Assembly (NCBI GenBank): GCA_016271365.2
Contig: CM028129.1
Coordinates: 1,011,667,501 to 1,011,731,500 of the forward strand
Source: Neoceratodus forsteri
Lineage: Eukaryota; Chordata; Ceratodontiformes; Ceratodontidae
DNA: 64,000 nt
Reading direction: 5' to 3'
The position numbers and the translations under genes were made by a program. Shown piece after piece: positions 10,940-21,619 of the stretch; the stretch's first letter is position 1, and the number at the start of each line of letters is the position of its first letter. A model generated the notes under the pieces. That model saw nothing but the letters and a program-made list of their open reading frames with translations. It made no database searches and had not been told where the DNA came from.

Positions 10940-13244
10940 TTGATATTACTGGAATCCCAGTAAAGGAGCAAAGCTTCGTAGTCAATGCCCATGTGGACGA
11001 CATGTTGCTTACCCTGTCTAACCCAGGATGCTCCATTCTGATAGTTCTGTGAGAGTATGCCTCTCTGTCAGGATTGGTGATTAATCAAAAGAAGACAATT
11101 TTATCCCCCCTTAATGCAAGGTGTAGCAGGGAATGCTTGTGTAACATGGGTATTACATGGACACCACAGGGTTTCTCATATCTTGGGATCTACAGTCCTT
11201 TCGCTAGGCAAGATCTAGAGAAGATTAACTTCTCCCCACTAATTGAGGTTATAATGGCAGTGGTACAGAGGTGAAGAAGGTTGCAGCTATCCCTGAAGAG
11301 AAAGATAGAGTCCATTCAGATGTTCATTTTTTCTAGGGTGGTGTATCTCCTTAATAACATTCCCGTCCCTCTAACCCTTAGACCTTTACAGCAGCTGGAT
11401 AGAATTATCTCCTCCTTCATATGGGAAGGTAAAATGGCATGCTGGAGCCGAGCTAAGCTCCAGGCACATTGGACTAGGGAAGGACTAGGACTCCCATGGT
11501 TCTTGGGATATCACCTGGCCTTTCGTATGGCCCAAGCTATCAGTTGGTTTGTTGCCCCCTTGTCCCCTCCTCCTCAATGGGTACAATTAGAAGCAGTCCT
11601 CCTACCCAACAAAGCACTCTTCTCTCTGCTCACTGACAAGAGGCCGGCAGGTAATATGCTTTCTCCCATAATGACAGAGACTTGCAGGGCATGGCACAAG
11701 GCAATGGCCCTTTCGGGCACCCCCAAAAAAGCATAACTCTCTGGTTATGTATGCGCCTCTGTGGAATAACCAACTCATAAAGATTGACCGCAGAACTATA
11801 CACTGGAAGCACTGGGCTTCTAGAGGCATAAGAGCGTTGGGGGATCTCCTCCTCCCTGACGGGGTAACGGTTATGTCCTTCGAACAGATGAGAGAGAAAT
11901 ATGTACTTGACACTTGGGATTTATGGAGGTATCTCCAGATCCAGAGTGCAACAGCCTCTCTTTTGGCAGTGCCTGCTAGCATGGAGAGGTGGAGATGTCT
12001 GACTACCCTTCTTGAACCCGGTAGGAAAAGAGGCTTGGTGGGAAACTTCTATAGGGTAATAATGGAGGCCCAACCCGATAATACACTGACCAGCCATGCG
12101 GTTTGGGAAGCTGAACTAAAATGCTCGCTCTCCCAGCAACTTTGGGAGGATTGTTTGAAAGCTGCCCACCTGGCGTATGAGGATGCCAAAAGCCAACTGA
12201 TTCAGTCAAAAATGGTATAAGACACCGGCAGTGCTTCATAAATTGAACATTATGAAACACGACAAGTGCTGGAGGTGTGATGCCTCTCTGGCTCACCTAT
12301 TCCATATCTTATGGGCATGCCCAGTAGTCCAGGGGTTCTGGCAAAAGGTGCTGGAGGACTGCTCCAAGGTTATTGGTAGACCCTTGTCAACTGCCCAAGC
12401 CACTCTGGTGCTGGGGGAATTTTTCTTTCTGGGTCATTTGACAACACCAAGCTAAGGCATGGGTGTTGGTGACCACCATGTAAGTAAAAAGGACTATTCT
12501 GAGGAGGTGGCAGTTGCCCACTCCTCCTGCGATTACCGAGTGGCGGGCGGCTATGGTGTGACTTGCTACTTTTGAAAAACTTTCTGCAATGGGGAAAGGA
12601 CATCTCCCCAGATATTATAAGAAATGGGATGCATACTTACATTCACATATCTGTTCAGTTCCACCCCCCCTTTCAAAACCTGCCAATAGTTTAAACAGGG
12701 ACGCCTCCCACACCCTACTGGAGTCTGCGTTTTTATAAGTATCGACTCTTTAAATATGGAATGCCCCAGGTTGAGGGTAGCCAGGTGCTTCTTCCTCACA
12801 ATGCATGGTCTATCATCAGTCTGGCTTAATCACCCAACCTAGTGTCACTAGTCATAGGCCCTCTCTCTGGAAGGTTTAGTACGACCTGGATAAGACAGAG
12901 GGACACAGAAAATATGGTATGGACCTGGCCAGAATAAGGTAGGTACGATGAGTTCTGGGAGATCCCCTGGTAGGATGATGATACAGTTTTAGAGGTTGAC
13001 TACTTCATATGTACGTGTGGATTCAATATTGTGAGCTTTAAGATTAGAGGAGCCCTGTAAAGTGAGGACTGAATGTAAGAAGCAAATTTTATAGATTACG
13101 CTGTCAGAGATATTTTACTCCTAGGTGTAATACTGCAATGTGTAAGAAGGTTTGGGACATTGGAATGTAGAAGTAGGAGGCTGGCTGAAGAGCCTCTGCT
13201 TTGGTTGGAAAATTTGAAAACTAATAAAATTTTATATGATAAAA
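10940..13244 (+). mobile_element. L1 (Tx1-like) LINE #2, 5'-truncated, nested
   Basis: A 2305-bp insertion bounded by perfect 16-bp TSDs. It begins abruptly inside the reverse transcriptase palm (GIPVKEQSFVVNAHVDDMLL, so YADD is HVDD here) and continues through LINQKKT-like VINQKKTILSPLN, GFSYLGIY, the thumb and the C-terminal domain. That domain keeps a cysteine/histidine knuckle at about 12260-12315 (CWRCDASLAHLFHILWACP). The 3' end is ACTAATAAAATTTTATATGAT followed by A. Severe 5' truncation with long TSDs is the normal outcome of L1 retroposition. Confidence 0.9.
10970..12455 (+). pseudogene. L1 ORF2 C-terminal half
   Basis: The segments 11074-11274, 11281-11736, 11747-12220 and 12231-12455 are consecutive pieces of one L1 ORF2. 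They contain the end of the palm (SGLVINQKKT), the thumb block QLSLKRKIESIQMFIFSRVVYLLNNIPVPL, the IISSFIWEGKMACWSRAKL block, GGLGLPW-like REGLGLPWFLGYHLA, and the Cys/His box CWRCDASLAHLFHILWACP. It has only a handful of stops or frameshifts, so it is visibly younger than the L1 it sits in, which fits the nesting. It has no endonuclease and no complete palm. Confidence 0.85.
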
Positions 13245-13260
13245 AAGGAATGGCATAATG
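13245..13260 (+). repeat. Target-site duplication of L1 #2, right
   Basis: AAGGAATGGCATAATG, identical to 10924-10939; L1 #1 resumes at 13261. Confidence 0.9.
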
Positions 13261-13785
13261 CCATTTTAGAAACCTTAACAATGGAAAACATGATATGTTC
13301 CATAAGAAACACCCATGCTTTATATCAGAAAAAATACAGCATGCTTGAGGCCTTACTCCTAAATGTTTTAAATATTTATAGCACTTCGGTCTAATTGTTA
13401 TTGTATCTAGTGTTTATTCAGTAAGATACAGTCTAATTTGTATCAGCAAGCTGCACTTTTACTATCTGTCCACTGGATGTTAATGGGGCGGGTAGAACAT
13501 ATATGGGTATAACATAGGTGTTTACCGTTGTGTTGTTAAGTGTTTTTCTGTTTAACATGTCAAAAATTCAAATAAAATTTACTATTTTCAAAAAAAGAAA
13601 AAGTGCAAATCTGCTGATCACCTCTAGTGCATATCCACTTGAAACAGAGGGATATTTTTTGAAACAGGTTTTTTTTTTTTCTGAAAGAAATTCGCACAGA
13701 GATAACAAAGCAAAGTGATCCTGTTAGATGCTGACTGCGAACTGTAAAGTCAGGTGTGGGTTTGGCTTTCTGGATTTAACTTTTT

Positions 13786-14505
13786 TAACAATTGGCAAGG
13801 GGAATAGAGGCTTACTTTGTTTTCTTTTGGGGAAATCAAACCTGTTTTTGTTTTGGGGAAAGTCAGCATCTGCTGGTCATACAATACAATGCTTTTATTA
13901 GGCACATAAACGAGGACACCACAAAATGTACTGTGAACAAAGTTGTCTTGTGTTTCCATAACCTCTTTATATGCTTCATAAAAGCACTATATTTGTATTT
14001 GACTATGTCACTAGCTTTATTCTCAAAGGATGGTGCAGGGCGTACACTTGTCCTATGCTGACAGCACAGTTGCCCTGAACACTTTGGTGCATGGTACACC
14101 TGATTCTCATAGGTAACGTGCCAAGTACCAGAGGTCAGTGATGTTAGACCATCAAAATCTGGTCTAACTCACTGTGTTTGGTGAACAGAGGGCTCAGGGT
14201 TTGAGAATCCCAATCACAGCCCAGGGATTGTCACAAGCTCCTTGCACCGTGCATTGAGCACATCCCAGGCTTGCAGCAATCCAAGTCCTTTGAGAATAGA
14301 AACCACTACTTTTCTTCTGCTTTACTTCCTGGTTGCTGCTCAACTGGTATTTTAAGACTACCTCATTAACTAAATTCTGCAGGCCTGCCAGGGACATAAT
14401 TATAGGGAGGTTGGGGACATGTCCCTTCTAACATTTCAGTCCCTGACTTTGCCTTCACTTCTACTCTCCCTCCCCCCGTGACCTCCACAATATCCAGATG
14501 GTGGC
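13786..14505 (+). repeat. Unclassified dispersed repeat, copy 2 (interrupted)
   Basis: Same family and orientation as 2150-2535. The homology stops at GTCACTAGC (14015) and resumes at TTTTCTTCTGCTTTA (about 14309), leaving a 287-bp insertion that copy 1 lacks. The resumed part also has a short extra stretch around 14345-14365 (TATTTTAAGACTACC). Confidence 0.8.
14016..14302. mobile_element. 287-bp non-autonomous DNA element with TIRs
   Basis: The insert begins TTTATTCTCAAAGGA and ends TCCTTTGAGAATAGAAA, an inverted pair of about 15 bp. The related copy at about 2360 is an empty site, so the insertion is shown by comparison within this window. The flanks share CACTA (TCACTAGC left, CCACTACT right), consistent with a decayed duplication of up to 8 bp and a hAT-type origin. 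The class is inferred. Confidence 0.65.
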
Positions 14506-14829
14506 TGTAAAGGCTCTGCCCCAGCTGCTCAGACTGATTACAGTGTGCACAGTGCTCAGCCTGTGTGTGTGAGCACCACTGTTCCACTGATCCTGCTTTC
14601 TGCAGCAAATGTGGGACCCCTGGTTGATCACAATCACAGGACGGGCTGAACAGCTGATCACACCATACAGACATCACTGGCTGACTGTGGCAGCTCTTTG
14701 GGTATGTCCTCTGAACCTCTTGTTAGAGCTGTAGAGAGAGAATCACAACACAATCATGAGCTGCCAGATGGAGTTGCCTGCTCTTTTTTGTAAATGATGC
14801 TGCACTGTGAGCAAAACTGCAAGATCTGC

Positions 14830-15165
14830 AAGATCTTCTTACTCCTTACTGCCCCTCCCGCTCACTCTGATCCACCAATGAGGGATTGCTAGAGGTTTCC
14901 AGGGTTCATTTAAAGACATCTGGGGAGTGTGCGTTTTCTTATACTGCCCCCACCCTGTGGAATTCTCTACCTCATCGGATAAGAGAATGCCTGACTATCT
15001 CATCTTTTAAAGTGGCGCTTAAGACCTATTTGTTTTTAAATGCTTTTTCTTAAGGATTTTAATTGTGTGTATTTATGTTGATTAAATAGTTGGTTTTAAC
15101 ATTCCGTACAGCGCCTTGGTTTTGAAAGGCGCTTAAACAAATAAAGTTTTACTTTTACTTTACTA
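14830..15165 (+). mobile_element. L2 LINE 3' end, 5'-truncated
   Basis: Only the last part of an L2 remains. It encodes, in broken frames, the stretch around TLWNSLPHRIRECLTI and VALKTYLFLNAF, parallel to 5440-5638. It then has the 3' UTR AGCGCCTTGGTTTTGAAAGG and an AAATAAAG tail with TTTTACTTTACT repeats. Too short to be functional. Confidence 0.8.
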
Positions 15166-15963
15166 AAACTGAAAGGGATGGCTTCACATTGTAACTGCAG
15201 ATCATACTGTATGATCTCCACTCCCACACAATAATCCTTGAAGCTGTCAGTCTTGCAGTATTTTCATTATTGTGTTTTTTGTGTTTAAACATCCTAAACT
15301 GGCCACTGGCCATATCAAATTCAAGTGGGAAATACATCTAATTCATGTTTCCACTAAACTAATACAGGAGTGGCAGCCAAAGATGGGTGTCTCTGGCAGT
15401 GAGATCCAACATCAGGAAGTTTAGGTGTGCTCAGCTACTACTCTTATAATGGTACAGGGATGGTCATAGGAGAGCAACTCCTCCATACATAACATGTCAT
15501 ACCCATCACAATTTGCATGGGGAGGAGGGAGGGGGAGGAGGTGAGCTCCTGCAGACAGTATCAGTGAGTCTGCAACCCTTACCCTGGAAGCCAGCAGCAG
15601 TGATTACTGACTAGTGATGTGGCAGGACAGTCAGTGGCAGCACTCAGCACATAATTAACAAGCTGTGGTAGAGCCACTACGACTGTGAATGCATTAACTA
15701 GATAAGAGTGTTTCATGGGTTTAAACATAAAAATGTATTTATTTAAAAAATATCAGATTTACAAATCTCTAAGTCACAGACTTATTTACAAAGGCACCAT
15801 GTCGAAATTAATACAAAGACAGCACAGTTAACAAGTCAAAAAACAATGGCTCGGAGAGCAGACAGTTATAACAATCATTCACTGGAGCTACATGGGTAAC
15901 GGTAGATAAACAGACTACATAGTTTAGGCACACAGGCACCACATCGAGAAGACCAAAGCAGTT
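15166..15963. other. No recognised feature
   Basis: Non-coding by inspection; a purine-rich GGAGGAGGGAGGGGGAGGAG run lies at about 15521-15540. No repeat boundary seen. Confidence 0.45.
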
Positions 15964-16379
15964 CAAACAATATACAATAGCTAAAGCAAATAGACATCAG
16001 GAGTCAAAGAGAAGCCCAGCGTGTTCACATGAGGCTGTTGCATACATTAACTGAATCAAAGTATAGTACATTGAGAAAGGGCATATTTAAGCAATAAGTC
16101 ATGACAGGGTGTGTGTTATCATGTAATAATATCACTCCTGGGGTGGGTTGAAGCATGAGGTGAAGCCGAGTCAAACAATATACAATAGCTAAAGCAAATA
16201 GACGTCAGGAGTCAAAGAGAAGCCCAGAATGTTCACATGAAGGCTGTTGCATACACTAACTGAATCAAAGTATAGTACATTGAGAAAGGGCATATTTAAG
16301 CAATAAGGCATGACAGGGTGTGTGTTATCATGTAATTGCATCACTCCTGGGGTGGGTTGAAGCACGAGATGAAGCCGGC
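15964..16379 (+). repeat. 208-bp tandem duplication (two copies)
   Basis: Unit 1 is 15964-16171 and unit 2 is 16172-16379. Each starts CAAACAATATACAATAGCTA and ends near TGAAGCCG. They differ by a few substitutions and a one-base indel, so the duplication is fairly recent. Confidence 0.92.
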
Positions 16380-18765
16380 TATTTATTTATTTGCACATAT
16401 TTATTTGATCCACTGGATCAGCAATATTTGCACAAGCTGTGCCCAGTGCAGATTTTACAGCACTGGTACTGGTCTGGTGATCTTGGTTCTACCCATACCA
16501 CACTGCATATGGCTTAGTGACATACTGTACAGATGGCTGCAGAGTCTAACCCACTGAAGGCTGAAGTTTAAGAAAACCATTATGCTACAAATACTAAGAC
16601 TTACTCCCTCCCTTCCTCACTCACCCCCCCAGTCACAATTAATTCTCTACCAAAGCCATGCTTAAATACTGGTGCCTCTACATCCATGCCACTAAGCTTT
16701 TAATGCCAACATGCTTCTTCTGCTGCTGTGAGTTAAACTCTTTATTTAAAAACATTTTGTTGAGAAATTTTTGTTTTAGTATATCCATGGTCAGGAAAAA
16801 TGAATTTGTAAAAAAAGCCAACATTTCCATTTATCAGTTCGTTGAATCACAGTACAGCATGTTATGAATTTTTCAGATTCTATGTGTAACCTACAGTAAG
16901 TCAAACAGAAATTAGACACAAATGCCTAGCTGTTTGCAAGTAAAGCAAATGTGGTTATTATCATTCATTTGTAAACACCTATAGTCACAGCCAGGATTCA
17001 CATTGCTAGACTCTGGGTAAGTATGACAAGTTTCCTAAATACTGGTACCTTATCCAGCTGTGTTCTGCTTGGGGTGTGTGTGTGCGTATGTGTTTAAATA
17101 TTTAACTTTCAATAGTATATTGTATAGCATTGTGACTCCTGGCTGCAGTGTTTTTCTGTGCTGTGGCTAAGCAAGACACTGTAACAAGACACTGGCCTGC
17201 TGTAGGGGCTATTAGACATCAAACCAAAGGGTACTCTGTGAAGACTAACTTGGAGAAGATGCAATAAAACAAACTTGAATGACAGCCCCCAGACATCATA
17301 AAACACCCAGGGAAAATTAGAAAAAATTCCTCTCACAGCCTAGGCAGAAACAAAACACTGGATTGAAGTGAGCACTCAAAACTGGTAGTAATACATATAT
17401 TTCTGATTTTAACATGCAGTTTTCCTTTATGAAGTTTCAGTAGAATATAAACAGTAGCCCAGAACTGCCTGCCTGAGAATTAAGTTTGTATATTATTTGG
17501 AAAAAGGCAAGGCTGGCTCTCTTGCTATGCAATGTCTTGCAAAGTAACATACTGACTGCTCTTAGGATGGTGGTGTCAAATGCTGTGAGGTGCCATGGGT
17601 AACTTGTTATGCAGAAAGTTCCAGGACGTGTTTAGTCCATTCTACTTCTAATAGCTTTCTATGATGTCTGTACTATCCATTTGTGCAAGTCAACTCCACT
17701 TCTCAAACTTAAAAAGAAAAATACACTTCATCACAGCTTGTGTTTACCAAGTACTGTGCCCATGATTAAAATAATTTGAACCCCATCCCCCAAAAAATGT
17801 GCCCTCACATGAACGTGCATGATTTATCTGTAAAGACAATAAAAAAATGTATTTCTAAATGCATTACTAACATCAATGCTTTCAAGGTTTTGAAACTACT
17901 AAAAAGACAAACTATATATATAGATAGATAGAATATGGTAAACAAATACTGTTAATCCCAAAAGCTGAACTTTGATTTTAGTATATAAATGTTTAAGAAA
18001 TACCTGAAAGCTGTCTATTTTCCTTAGTTTTTAGACACTTCTTAGTCTTTCCTTTTGAGACACCAGGTGACTCTGAAAATCATTTTGTTCCAAAGGTTTT
18101 TAGGTCAGTTTGAAGGCATTTTAAGTATCTTTTGTTCTCCTAGACCTTAACAAAATGCAGGGACTCCACAGACTTGTCGTTCCTTGGTCCACACCCCAAA
18201 CTAGTGAGTCTTCTTTCAGCATAATAGATCCACCTCATGCCCCTCCCACATGAATAAAAAAAAAGGTGGGATGGACCTTTTGCAGCTTCTTGGGTGAAGG
18301 TGGGGTGGACCTTACTTCCCCCCAAAAACAATGCAGCCTCCCACTACTTAGGTTCCAGTTCTTGTACCACCCATTTAAGAAAGAAAATAGTACCTTGCAA
18401 CCATTGAATAACATGAAAGCATATTTATTTGAGGGTAGAAACATTTCTCGGAGGAGGGAAAGGCGGAGGAGACTGTTTACACCTTCAGTCAGTTTCACGG
18501 ACAGAAAACATGACATCACTCCTTTTATACATGCAATACTCTTGTTGGCTCTGCCCACAGTCATAGCAAGGGAGGAGTTGGCTTCAATTCTGCTGCTCCT
18601 ACTTGATTTGCAAATGAAAACAAGTTGTATTTGTAACATAGGATCCATCAGCTATACTGGCACCCTGACTGCACACAGTCCACTTCAGCATGGGGGCTTG
18701 AACTGGTGTAGTGTGATAGGACTCTGACTCACATTACTGAGAGTCCCAGCTATCTTGCTTACTAG

Positions 18766-18770
<5 letters not shown>
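16380..18770. other. No recognised gene
   Basis: Contains a short TA/GATA run at 17912-17932 and nothing else I can support. The frames at 18235-18727 on both strands have no family resemblance and a composition like their surroundings. Confidence 0.45.

Positions 18771-18799
<29 letters not shown>
18771..18799 (+). repeat. (TG)n microsatellite
   Basis: About 13 TG units after a short TA run. Confidence 0.95.
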
Positions 18800-18989
18800 A
18801 TTGTTGGGGGGGTGATATTACTCATATTTTGTAGAGTCCAGGCTTTCTTAGATATCAGATGTTAGATAAGAGTATGTGTGTTGGTGGGGGGAGTATAGTG
18901 ACTGTCCAGCTTGGGTTCCAGGGGGTGACCAATTGGTCTGGGGTGCAGAGGTTACCCAATTGTGACTCCTTATTTCTGAGCAGAGCTCA

Positions 18990-19245
18990 CTCAGAGCAGG
19001 ATAAAAGGCCCTGCAATGTGTGACCTAGTTTTTCCCCTTCCACTTTTTGAGAGACAGAGAGAAAGAGACCCTGAAAATCATCTACCAAACTGTTTCCTTT
19101 TGGACTAAGTGGAGGAGTATCAACTGCTACCTGCCTGCTGCTTCAGCTTGCTCAACTCTACAAACAACTAGAGCCCCCCCACCACCAGACAGAGTACAGC
19201 CTGCTGCTCAGTGTGTCCTGACTCTGGTGTTCCCGCTTTTAAGCA
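18990..19245 (+). promoter_or_regulatory. Possible promoter, first exon and splice donor
   Basis: A TATA-like AGGATAAAAGGC lies at about 18998-19010. It is followed by about 235 bp of less AT-rich sequence without strong coding signal and then a consensus donor AAGCAG|GTAAGT at 19245/19246. Spacing and order are those of a polymerase II promoter with a short untranslated first exon. An LTR of a retroelement would look the same (TATA box, leader, donor). I found no matching second LTR and no downstream acceptor I could tie to it. Confidence 0.3.
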
Positions 19246-19504
19246 GGTAAGTCATAATTTAGTTTACTTTTATTTTCATTCTCCCAATTTGAATCTGTAG
19301 TTGTTTCCAAATTCTACATACAGCACAGAGTAGGTTAATTACTGTGCGTCTGGAATGGATTAAGCTTTTGTTAGAAAAGTAAATACTCTTAACAGTTGTT
19401 TAATTGTATTAGAGCCTATAGTAGGCTAGGCAGGCCACAGAACTTGGGGTGCTTGAGAGACTAGAGCATTGGTGCAGGACTACAGAGCAATGTAAAAGTA
19501 ATGT

Positions 19505-19745
19505 AGCCTAGCATACAGGTACACTATGCTACTGACTCTACTTAGGGTTTGTTGATATGGTTTTAGTATTTTTTAATCAATTTGTTTCAGTTGGGGGCTC
19601 TGCACCCATACCCCTGTGTTTTTTGATTTAACACAGCGGTGTGGGGGCCAAGCACCCCAACTTAAACTGATTAAAAAAAAACACATGACCATACCAACTA
19701 GCCCTGAGTAGTGTAACTAGTGTAGCTTACTGGCTGTGCTGGTCT
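19505..19745. mobile_element. Foldback MITE, copy 1
   Basis: A long inverted repeat. The left arm has CTACTTAGGGTTTGTTGATATGG and AATCAATTTGTTTCAGTTGGGG. The right arm, read in reverse complement, has CTACTCAGGGCTAGTTGGTATGG and AATCAGTTTAAGTTGGGG. The arms are about 110 bp with a short centre around TTTAACACAG. Related to 21105-21345. Class not determined. Confidence 0.8.
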
Positions 19746-20065
19746 GTGGTCCTCCATTAGCACTGAGACTAGTACTATGTGTGTTCTAAAATAAATGACC
19801 AACTAAATATTATAAATCTAATAAATGCACCATGGTGAGTGGATTTTGGCCATGAGGAATGAGTGAGCCTGGTAAAAGGTGTTTTTTTTTTTTAATAAAA
19901 GTGTTTACAAAAGAAGAATATTGTGTTAATGTTCAGTAACAGTCTTGATGCTATTTTATTTGGAATAAATCCCTATTAAAGCTGCAGAGCATGTTGTGGT
20001 ACAAATTCTGACCTACACTTGTTTATTAGATTACCCATTTACCTCCTGTCTTGCACAATGTCCTT
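19746..20065. other. No recognised feature
   Basis: AT-rich linker with a T run at about 19881-19892. Confidence 0.4.
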
Positions 20066-20806
20066 GGGCCCAATTCTAGGATGACTTACGTATGGCTCAA
20101 GGTGATTTACAGCAAACCTCATGGTGTAAATCACAACTTATGCCATGCGATATGCAGGTTGTGATTCCAAGTCACGTCCTGTGCCATGTCGTATGCAGGT
20201 TGCGCCACGGGTGAGTTACACCACCCACTACACCTGCAACCCTCAAGAGCATGGTGCAAGGGTGGGTTACGGCAGCAATTAGGCCAGATTCCAACAGGGC
20301 AGCTGCTGTAACCCACACATGCCATTACAGAAGCTGCATTGGCCCAGCAGAGATAGACCATCACGGAGATGGTCTAAGAGGCATGAGTCCATGCCGATCG
20401 ATGGATGCCCACTCCGCAGCACCATGGAAATGTTACAGCAGTGCTTCCCATGCCCCCCAACACATACATGTTCCCCACCCCCAAATGTTAGGGACCCCAG
20501 GGTCTGTTTTTCAAAGTGCCTCACTGAATGTCAGTGCCACCTGTCCAGTTCCGCCATGCCCCCTGGTGCTTGCAGTGGTGTTCTGGGGTGAGGGGCTCAG
20601 GGGGAGCAGTTGTCAGTGGGCTGCTACTTGCAGCATGCAGGGCCATTGCACCATGCTCGTGGCATTAGCCTGCATCTGCTGCAAGTCATAGGACATCAGT
20701 GCCAGGGACCCTGCCTGTCTTGGAATATGGCGCAGGGTCTCTGGCATAGTGCCGCATGGTGCAACTCGCAGACGCCCGTGATTTTCGCCATCTCAGAATT
20801 AGGCCC
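20066..20806. mobile_element. Harbinger-like non-autonomous DNA transposon, copy 1
   Basis: The left end is GGGCCCAATTCTAGGATG and the right end, reversed, GGGCCTAATTCTGAGATG, so the terminal inverted repeat is about 18 bp. A 3-bp direct repeat CTT flanks it (20063-20065 and 20807-20809). GGGCC ends with 3-bp duplications are characteristic of PIF/Harbinger elements. The interior is GC-rich with inverted words (GTGCAACC/GGTTGCGC types) and encodes no transposase. Length 741 bp, close to the second copy at 28394-29118. Confidence 0.65.
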
Positions 20807-21104
20807 CTTGTTCCCCCATTCCAAGGTTGCTTCAACCTTTACCACTTTAATTCTACATTTGCAATGATAAAATAACAGTTTCTTTTAATATGGCTTGGGA
20901 CAGGATTTTAATTACTAGTCTTTGTTGTTTCTGTATACCTATTATTCCATATGGTCAGGGAGCAGTGTCCACTGCATGCTAATTCATTCTTTTGTCACAA
21001 GTTTTATAAACAATGTGTATATGTGTGTTCAAAAAACAGAAAATGCTGATAAAACCTGGTCTGATCTGAAGTGAAAGTGGAGGACTACGTACCAGTGGAA
21101 GTGG

Positions 21105-21345
21105 CATAGCCAAAATAGTACGCTGCTAGTTACACTACTTAGGGTTAGGGGATATTTATTTATTTTTTATTGACCTGGTAGGTACAACAGACAAATAAAA
21201 TGCCTATATTCAGGATATTTTTTTATCAATTTGTTTAGGTCGGGTGTTTTCTTTGTTTAATTTAACACTAAAGCCCCCACCCAACCAACTGAAATAAGTT
21301 TGTACCTAACCCTAAGTAGCATAATTAGGGGTAGTGTACTGTGTA
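21105..21345. mobile_element. Foldback MITE, copy 2
   Basis: Arms: ACTACTTAGGGTTAGG on the left and CCTAACCCTAAGTAG on the right, plus AATTTGTTTAGGTCGGG opposite CCAACTGAAATAAG. The centre TTTAATTTAACACTAA resembles the centre of copy 1 at 19505-19745. The left arm has an extra ~60-bp stretch (about 21155-21215) absent from the right arm. Confidence 0.75.
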
Positions 21346-21425
21346 TGCTAATTATGCTGATCCAAACTCCTTGGGATGGAATGGCAGCACTGGGGTTCTC
21401 ACCCAGAGATGACATGGCTTTCTCA

Positions 21426-21615
21426 TTTTGTAACACTAGATCTTCCACAGAATGGTCTCTTGTAGTAGGTAATTACTACTGGGAGTTTCTGGCAGAGGGC
21501 GCTGTGACACAGTAGTGCTTCTGGCAGTTTTGTACCAGGGACGGCCCACACATGACATCATCTTTCTGCTTCCTATGTAAGTGTGGGCAGTCCCTGGTAT
21601 CCTCAGTTCATCTTC
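21426..21615 (+). repeat. DIRS left inverted terminal repeat
   Basis: Matches the reverse complement of 27035-27222. Shared words are AGTAGGTAATTACT, CTGGGAGTTT, GTTTTGTACCAGGGAC, CACACATGACATCATCTT, AAGTGTGGG and TCCCTGGTATCCTCAGTTC. Confidence 0.9.
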
Positions 21616-21619
21616 CCGC

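Larger units (their letters stand above)
7140..13604 (+). mobile_element. L1 (Tx1-like) LINE #1, interrupted by L1 #2
   Basis: A decayed L1 of which mainly ORF2 is visible. It is split at 10939/13261 by a second L1; the two halves join in frame across the insertion (FKEWHN before, AILETLTMENM after). The 3' end is an AATAAAATTTACTATTTTC tail followed by A-rich sequence at about 13590-13604. The 5' boundary is uncertain. A candidate 11-bp TSD (6483-6493 / 13605-13615) would place the start at 6494, but no ORF1 is visible between there and the endonuclease. Confidence 0.8.

Noticed and set aside
18235..18727. Overlapping frames of 137 and 153 codons on opposite strands
   Set aside because: No recognisable domain, no splice context and no repeat support; both are likely chance openings.
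20251..20867. Several overlapping frames in a GC-richer stretch
   Set aside because: They lie inside a non-autonomous Harbinger-like element; the openness reflects composition and inverted words.
21120..21320. TTAGGG/CCCTAA words suggesting an interstitial telomere
   Set aside because: Only single words within foldback arms, no tandem array.
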